The notes beneath the pieces are model-generated. The model was not told where the DNA came from and did no database searches. It saw only the letters and a program-made list of their open reading frames with translations. 10,525 nucleotides of DNA from Gammaproteobacteria bacterium (GTDB lineage: Bacteria; Pseudomonadota; Gammaproteobacteria; GCA-002705445; GCA-002716945), in NCBI GenBank assembly GCA_002701705.1, contig NZWU01000007.1:1-10525 (forward strand), read 5' to 3'. Below, one piece after another: positions 6,802 to 10,525 of this stretch. Numbering within the stretch: position 1 is the first letter of the stretch; each line of letters opens with the position of its first letter. Position numbers and translations under genes: made by a program.

Positions 6802-6957
6802 TTATTTAATTTTTCCTTCCTTATACATCACATATTTTTTAGCAACTGGATCAAATTTTTTAATTTGGAATTTATCAGGCATAGTTTTTTTATTTTTAGT
6901 AGTCGTATAAAAATGACCTGTTCCAGCAGACGATACTAATTTAATCTTTTCTCTCAT
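6802..6957 (-). CDS. rpmG: 50S ribosomal protein L33
   Basis: Small protein of the large ribosomal subunit near the E site. The 51 residues begin [19 protein letters not shown], almost identical to E. coli L33 from its fifth residue on, then contain [11 protein letters not shown] and end KEGKIK. It has no cysteines, so it is the zinc-free type. The ATG shares its A with the rpmB stop (TAATG), and an AAGG sequence at 6965-6968 lies 7 bases upstream, so translation is coupled within the rpmB-rpmG operon. The N-terminus is about four residues shorter than in E. coli. The stop is 1 base from the convergent desaturase stop. Secure despite its size. Confidence 0.97.
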   Translation of the reverse strand: MREKIKLVSSAGTGHFYTTTKNKKTMPDKFQIKKFDPVAKKYVMYKEGKIK

Positions 6958-7181
6958 TATTTTACCTTATATTTTTCCAGTGCTTTATCTAATCCTAATT
7001 TATCAATTATCCTTAACCCCTTTTTAGATAATTTTAATGTTATCCATTTCTTTTGATTTTCTGACCAAAATCTATGATTATGCAGATTTGGTTCAAAAAG
7101 TCTTTTGGTTCTGTTATGGGCATGTGAGACATTGTTACCTGACATAACTGATTTTTTGGTTATTTGACAAATTTTTGACAT
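6957..7181 (-). CDS. rpmB: 50S ribosomal protein L28
   Basis: Large-subunit ribosomal protein of 74 residues (E. coli has 78). The family pattern is clear: [19 protein letters not shown] (5-23), then [15 protein letters not shown] (25-39) and [17 protein letters not shown] (49-65). Only one cysteine (C5) is present, so it is the form without a zinc knuckle, matching the cysteine-free L33 beside it. A strong Shine-Dalgarno, GGGGA (7188-7192), lies 6 bases before the ATG. It is first gene of the rpmB-rpmG pair. In E. coli this pair is followed directly by mutM; here the desaturase intervenes. Secure. Confidence 0.97.
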   Translation of the reverse strand: MSKICQITKKSVMSGNNVSHAHNRTKRLFEPNLHNHRFWSENQKKWITLKLSKKGLRIIDKLGLDKALEKYKVK

Positions 7182-7202
7182 TTTGAATCCCCGAACTCAG
7201 TA

Positions 7203-7230
7203 ATGATATCAGAAACCAATTCATATACAA
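7203..7230 (-). promoter_or_regulatory. Putative promoter of rpmB-rpmG
   Basis: On the minus strand, TTGTAT (7230 to 7225) and TATCAT (7208 to 7203) are spaced 16 bases apart, and TGA directly before the -10 makes an extended -10 element. The predicted start near 7195-7197 leaves a short leader containing the GGGGA ribosome site. It lies in the 83-base divergent gap with folB. Motif-based only. Confidence 0.45.
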
Positions 7231-7251
7231 TATGTAATACAGAAAAACCTT

Positions 7252-7255
7252 AGGA
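7252..7255 (+). promoter_or_regulatory. Shine-Dalgarno of folB
   Basis: AGGA lies 9 bases before the ATG at 7265 and supports that start. No convincing promoter pair for folB could be picked from the AT-rich bases between here and rpmB. Confidence 0.5.
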
Positions 7256-7264
7256 AAATTAGAA

Positions 7265-7624
7265 ATGGATATTATTTTTATAAAAGAATTATGCATAGAA
7301 ACAGTTATAGGAATCTATGACTGGGAACGCAAAATTAAACAAATGGTTTGTATAGACCTTGAGCTTGGAACAGATATTAGTAAAGCTTCAACTTCAGATG
7401 ACGTTAAAGACACTCTTGATTACAAAGCAGTTGCAAAAACTGTGCAATCTTTCTTAAAAGAAAGTGAATTCATGCTTGTTGAGTCATTGGCTGAAGAAAC
7501 AGTTAAATTAATTTTTGAAAAATTTAATGTGACATACATAAAAGGAAGATTCAGTAAGCCTGGAGCAGTTACTAAAGCAAAAGAGGTTGGGGTTATCATA
7601 GAAAGAACTAAAAATGCGCCATAA
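7265..7624 (+). CDS. folB: Dihydroneopterin aldolase
   Basis: Folate pathway enzyme that splits 7,8-dihydroneopterin into 6-hydroxymethyl-7,8-dihydropterin and glycolaldehyde (also active as an epimerase); the family forms octamers. At 119 residues it is very close to E. coli FolB. Visible: MDIIFIKEL at the start, IGIYDWE (15-21, with E21), LDYKAVA (51-57, Y53), the substrate-binding LVESLAEE (71-78) and the catalytic lysine K98 in FSKPGAV, ending VGVIIER. The ATG is supported by AGGA 9 bases upstream. Its 3' end overlaps folK by 11 bases, so the two consecutive pathway enzymes are translationally coupled. Divergent from rpmB. Very secure. Confidence 0.97.
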   Translation: MDIIFIKELCIETVIGIYDWERKIKQMVCIDLELGTDISKASTSDDVKDTLDYKAVAKTVQSFLKESEFMLVESLAEETVKLIFEKFNVTYIKGRFSKPGAVTKAKEVGVIIERTKNAP

Positions 7625-8108
7625 AATTTTTGTAGGTATAGGAAGTAATATAAATAAAAGGGAAAATATTAGGTCATGTATTAAAATAATCCAAAAAGAG
7701 TTTGAGGCTTTAAATATATCCCCAGTTTATGAGACACAGGCAATGGGGTTTAAAGGTCCTAACTTTTACAATTGCGTGTGCTCTTTTACAACAACTAAAG
7801 ATATCTATGATCTTAAACATTACCTAAATACAATTGAGTTAAACCATGGAAGAAATCTTAATGAAACAAAGTTTAGTTCAAGAACTTTGGATATAGACAT
7901 ATTGTATTTTGATGATTTAATATTGAATGATGAAAAAGTGCAAATACCAAGAAAAGAAATTCTTAAATTCGATTTTGTTCTCCTGCCTTTAAATGATCTT
8001 AGTCCTGAATTTATTCACCCTGAATTAGGGAAGAAACATAAAGCGATGGTCAAAGACAATAATTTTGAAAAATTAATTCTAAAAAAAGTACATTTTGATT
8101 TTAAATAA
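7614..8108 (+). CDS. folK: 6-hydroxymethyl-7,8-dihydropterin pyrophosphokinase
   Basis: Transfers pyrophosphate from ATP to the FolB product, making the substrate for dihydropteroate synthase. The 164 residues compare with 159 in E. coli. Signatures: FVGIGSNINKRENI (6-19), PVYETQAMGFKGPNFYNCV (37-55), the metal-binding RTLDIDILYF (90-99, D93 and D95), IPRKE and a C-terminal FVLLPLNDLSPEFIHP (121-136). Before RTLDIDIL the usual W-G-P is replaced by F-S-S (87-89), a modest departure in the catalytic loop. The ATG lies within the last codons of folB in another frame; no separate Shine-Dalgarno is evident, consistent with coupling. It is convergent with the pteridine reductase gene 28 bases away. 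Secure. Confidence 0.95.
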   Translation: MRHKIFVGIGSNINKRENIRSCIKIIQKEFEALNISPVYETQAMGFKGPNFYNCVCSFTTTKDIYDLKHYLNTIELNHGRNLNETKFSSRTLDIDILYFDDLILNDEKVQIPRKEILKFDFVLLPLNDLSPEFIHPELGKKHKAMVKDNNFEKLILKKVHFDFK

Positions 8109-8136
8109 TAGATTCGAATAACAAATATAACAAACC

Positions 8137-8874
8137 TTACATATTCAATTTACGACCGCCATCAATATTTATGTTTTGTCCGGTAATATACTGACCATCC
8201 TCTATCAAAAATTTTACAGCTTTTGCTATGTCTTCTGGTTTACCAGTTCTTTTAAGCGGTATTTTTGAAATGATATCTTTTTTTCTCTTTAAGTTTTTTT
8301 CAAATGTAGGCCACAATATAGCACCTGGTGAAATCCCATTAACTCTTACATAAGGAGCTAATTCTTTAGCTAGACTTTTTGTTAGAGTCAGCAAGCCAGA
8401 TTTACTTATACTATAAATAATATGATTCTTTAGTGGGGGATCTACGTGAATGTCAATTATATTTATGATTTGACCTTTTCTTTTTTTTAGTTCTGGATAA
8501 AAAACCTTAGATAGAAACAATGGTGCTTTTAGATTTGTATCAATTATACTACCCCATTTTTTTTCATCTATTTGATTTATTTTTGTTGGATAAAATTGTG
8601 ATGCATTATTGACAAGAGCATCAACCCTTCCAAAAAAACTCAATGATTTCTTATATAACATTTTGTAACTTTTTGTGTCAGATAATTGTATTTGTATAAT
8701 CGAACATGAATTTTCTCTTTTTTTATTTAGGTCAGAAAAGATTTTTTTTGCGTTAGTTTGAGATTTATTAAATGTTACTATTACATTATATCCATTTTTA
8801 TGTAAATATTGTGTGATTGCTAAACCAATTCTTTTAGTACCACCAGTGATTAATACTGTTCGATTCATTGTCAT
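8137..8874 (-). CDS. Pteridine reductase-like short-chain dehydrogenase (FolM/PTR1 type)
   Basis: NADPH-dependent short-chain dehydrogenase of 245 residues. The cofactor loop is TGGTKRIG (10-17), i.e. TGxxxRxG, the arginine-bearing variant typical of pteridine reductases rather than the ordinary TGxxxGxG. Other motifs: LVNNAS (87-92), catalytic YSISK (Y154, K158) and SPGAI. D141 lies 13 residues before Y154, where most of the superfamily has serine; the same D/Y spacing occurs in Leishmania PTR1 (D181, Y194). The likely role is reduction of dihydropterins or dihydrofolate, fitting the adjacent folB-folK. FolM, which reduces dihydromonapterin, is the closest bacterial analogue. Two in-frame ATGs exist (8874 and 8868). 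A TATAAT at 8883 to 8878 sits so close that the second may be the true start. The superfamily is certain and the pterin substrate likely. Confidence 0.88.
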   Translation of the reverse strand: MTMNRTVLITGGTKRIGLAITQYLHKNGYNVIVTFNKSQTNAKKIFSDLNKKRENSCSIIQIQLSDTKSYKMLYKKSLSFFGRVDALVNNASQFYPTKINQIDEKKWGSIIDTNLKAPLFLSKVFYPELKKRKGQIINIIDIHVDPPLKNHIIYSISKSGLLTLTKSLAKELAPYVRVNGISPGAILWPTFEKNLKRKKDIISKIPLKRTGKPEDIAKAVKFLIEDGQYITGQNINIDGGRKLNM

Positions 8875-8933
8875 AGTATTATATTAAGGATTATTGAAGA
8901 AAAGTATATAAAGTTAAAAATTAAAATTTATTT

Positions 8934-10067
8934 ATGACCTCAAACAAGCATTTATATCGATACCTTACCGAAAAGATTAAAAAATCTGGTAAGTTGCAGT
9001 TTTCTGAATTTATGAATGAAACTCTCTATAATCTTGATCTCGGCTACTACACTAACAAAGAAAAGATATTTGGCAAAGAGGGTGATTTTGTAACAACCCC
9101 AGTTATTTCTTCATTATTTGGTGAATGTTTATCTGAAGAATTTATAAATATAAGCCATTCTTTAAAAGAACCATCAATTTTAGAATTTGGGGGAGGGGAT
9201 GCCAGTCTTCTGATCTCCATGTTAAAGAAATTACAAAAACAAAACTGTTTACCTGGTAAGTATATTATTGTTGAAATATCACCACGATTAATAGAACTAC
9301 AAAAGAAAAATATAAAAAAAGAAATACCTGAATTATTAAATTTAGTTGAATGGAGAAATAATCTTGATGAAGTTTCAATAGATGGGTTAATAATTGCGAA
9401 TGAATTTTTTGATTCATTACCTACCGAAAGATTTAAGTATGATGGCAATAATTTTCTAATGTCATATATAACAGAATCTGATGACAATCTAAAAGAAGTG
9501 TGGGATAAAATTACTGATGAGCAAAATAAAGAACTAGAGATTGCAATTGGCGCGAGGAATAAAGTTTTTCCAAAAAACTATGTTAGTGAGCTTAATATGG
9601 AATATAAGAAATGGGTTCAGAGGATTAATAAATCTATTAATAATGGTGTAATTATGATCATTGATTATGGGTACAATAGCCAAGAATATTTTTTGGATGA
9701 TCGTATGGAAGGAACTCTTGTGTGTATACACAATCATCAATCTCATTTTGACCCATTAATTAATATAGGTAGACAAGATATATCATCATTTGTGAATTTT
9801 TCGCATTTGTCTAACTTAGCTGTAAAAAATGATTTTCTAGTAGATGGTTATTTATCTCAATCAAGTTCTTTACTGAATTTAGGAATTTTAGAAATATATG
9901 AAAATAAAGAATATGAGTCTGATCAAAAAGTTATGGAGCTAAACAAATTGAAAAATATACTTTTACCAAATACAATGGGCGAAATATTCAAGATTTTGGT
10001 TTTGAAAAAGAATATAAACAAAAAATTATTGTCTACAAAAGAATTTAATTACACACATAAGCTTTAA
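8934..10067 (+). CDS. Class I SAM-dependent methyltransferase, MidA/NDUFAF7 (DUF185) family
   Basis: Predicted protein-arginine-type methyltransferase of the family whose mitochondrial member NDUFAF7 modifies complex I subunit NDUFS2; the bacterial substrate is not established. The 377 residues are normal for the family. Motifs in order: LGYYT (36-40), GDFVTTPVISSLFGE (50-64), the SAM loop LEFGGGDASLL (83-93), VEISPRL (113-119), ANEFFDSLPTERF (155-167), MIIDYGY (241-247), GTLVCIHNH (260-268) and GRQDISSFVNF (279-289). The glycine loop is GGGDAS rather than the commoner GxGxG. The ATG at 8934 lacks a Shine-Dalgarno and sits 59 bases from the divergent reductase gene. It ends 1 base before the uppP start, so the two are probably co-transcribed. 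Family secure; function inferred. Confidence 0.93.
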   Translation: MTSNKHLYRYLTEKIKKSGKLQFSEFMNETLYNLDLGYYTNKEKIFGKEGDFVTTPVISSLFGECLSEEFINISHSLKEPSILEFGGGDASLLISMLKKLQKQNCLPGKYIIVEISPRLIELQKKNIKKEIPELLNLVEWRNNLDEVSIDGLIIANEFFDSLPTERFKYDGNNFLMSYITESDDNLKEVWDKITDEQNKELEIAIGARNKVFPKNYVSELNMEYKKWVQRINKSINNGVIMIIDYGYNSQEYFLDDRMEGTLVCIHNHQSHFDPLINIGRQDISSFVNFSHLSNLAVKNDFLVDGYLSQSSSLLNLGILEIYENKEYESDQKVMELNKLKNILLPNTMGEIFKILVLKKNINKKLLSTKEFNYTHKL

Positions 10068-10068
10068 T

Positions 10069-10525
10069 ATGGATTTCATTCAAATATTAATTTTATCGAT
10101 CATACAAGGGGTAACGGAATTTTTACCAATATCAAGTCAATCACACCTAATCCTGACATCTACTTTTCTAGGTATGAAAGACCAAGGATTAAACTTTGAT
10201 ATAGCTCTTCATACTGGTTCTTTGATTGCAATTTTAATTTATTACAGAAAAGAGATTAACAAAATGCTATCAATGTCTGATGAAGGCACTCAATATCTGA
10301 AACTAATTATACTTGGTTCCATTCCATTACCAATAATAGGTCTATTATTTATAGATTTAGTTTCAGTTAATATGAGATCTATAGAATCAATTGCTCTGAT
10401 GACGATAATATTTGCAATAATTCTATATTTAGCTGATACCAAAAAGAAAGATGCTATAAATAAATTAAAATCCATCAGTATATTTACAATTGTTTTTATT
10501 GGTTTCATGCAGACACTTGCAATTA
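10069..10525 (+). CDS. uppP: Undecaprenyl-diphosphate phosphatase (UppP/BacA), 3' part off window
   Basis: Inner-membrane phosphatase that converts undecaprenyl diphosphate to the monophosphate, recycling the lipid carrier for peptidoglycan and other envelope polymers; overproduction of the family is linked to bacitracin resistance. The 152 visible codons include the first signature QGVTEFLPISSQSHL (13-27, with Q13, E17, S22/S23 and H26) and FDIALHTGSLIAILIYY (about 44-60), followed by further hydrophobic helices (about 78-93 and 105-119). The second signature (PGxSRSG) would lie beyond the right edge. The E. coli protein is 273 residues, so a little over half is seen. The ATG follows the upstream stop by 1 base with no Shine-Dalgarno, suggesting coupling. 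Identification is secure. Confidence 0.95.
   Translation, partial: MDFIQILILSIIQGVTEFLPISSQSHLILTSTFLGMKDQGLNFDIALHTGSLIAILIYYRKEINKMLSMSDEGTQYLKLIILGSIPLPIIGLLFIDLVSVNMRSIESIALMTIIFAIILYLADTKKKDAINKLKSISIFTIVFIGFMQTLAI

Noticed and set aside
8893..8933. Possible promoter for the MidA-like gene (TTGAAG at 8894 with TAAAAT at 8922)
   Set aside because: The spacing is 22 bases, too long for a sigma-70 promoter; the alternative AT-rich hexamers are indistinguishable from background.
9047..9746. Antisense open frames inside the MidA-like methyltransferase gene
   Set aside because: The composition is that of a reverse-strand shadow and the plus-strand protein has family motifs throughout.
10290..10508. 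Minus-strand open frame over uppP
   Set aside because: The plus strand carries a clear UppP N-terminal signature in frame to the window edge; the antisense frame has no support.

Overview
This is a compact, AT-rich (roughly 30% G+C by eye) chromosomal segment carrying mostly housekeeping genes. Protein signatures point to a Gammaproteobacterium with a small, streamlined genome, plausibly a marine SAR86-like lineage. The support is an RpoH with the complete RpoH box, L33, CoaD and FolB proteins very close to the E. coli ones, and a coaD/mutM/rpmGB block arranged as in gammaproteobacteria. The exact lineage is inference. I see no mobile element, phage gene, CRISPR array, tRNA or rRNA. About 97% of the window is coding, and the longest gene-free stretch is the 176 bases between rpoH and the first peptidase gene.

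Layout. (1) 1-852, minus: rpoH (heat-shock sigma factor), whose last few codons run off the left edge. (2) 1029-4736, plus: a tight four-gene operon encoding a catalytic M16 zinc peptidase, its catalytically dead M16 partner, rsmD (16S rRNA m2G966 methyltransferase) and coaD (phosphopantetheine adenylyltransferase). Gene junctions are a 4-base overlap, 0 bases and 1 base. (3) 4737-5552, minus: mutM, meeting coaD stop to stop. (4) 5619-6800, plus: a membrane fatty-acid (delta-9 type) desaturase with its own strong promoter. (5) 6802-7181, minus: rpmB-rpmG (ribosomal proteins L28 and L33). (6) 7265-8108, plus: folB-folK, two consecutive-pathway folate enzymes that overlap. (7) 8137-8874, minus: a pteridine-reductase-like short-chain dehydrogenase (FolM/PTR1 type). 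(8) 8934 to the right edge, plus: a MidA/NDUFAF7-type methyltransferase followed by the first third to half of a large membrane gene, uppP (undecaprenyl-diphosphate phosphatase).

How the genes fit together. rpmB, rpmG, mutM and coaD reproduce a known gammaproteobacterial block, but a divergently transcribed desaturase sits between rpmG and mutM. The rpoH / M16 pair / rsmD / coaD arrangement resembles Pseudomonas, except that ftsY-ftsE-ftsX, which I recall lying between rpoH and the peptidases there, is absent. folB, folK and the pteridine reductase form a folate/pterin neighbourhood. CoaD (coenzyme A), the desaturase (membrane fluidity) and UppP (cell-wall lipid carrier recycling) are otherwise unrelated growth functions.

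The most interesting points are small-scale. rsmD begins at a TTG codon directly after the in-frame TAA of the peptidase gene. Two overlapping 10-bp palindromes sit on the desaturase promoter. MutM has an atypical C-x-C zinc-finger knuckle. Perfect -10 boxes lie almost on the start codons of two genes. None of the convergent gene pairs has a visible intrinsic terminator. I do not see a clearly new multi-gene system here.
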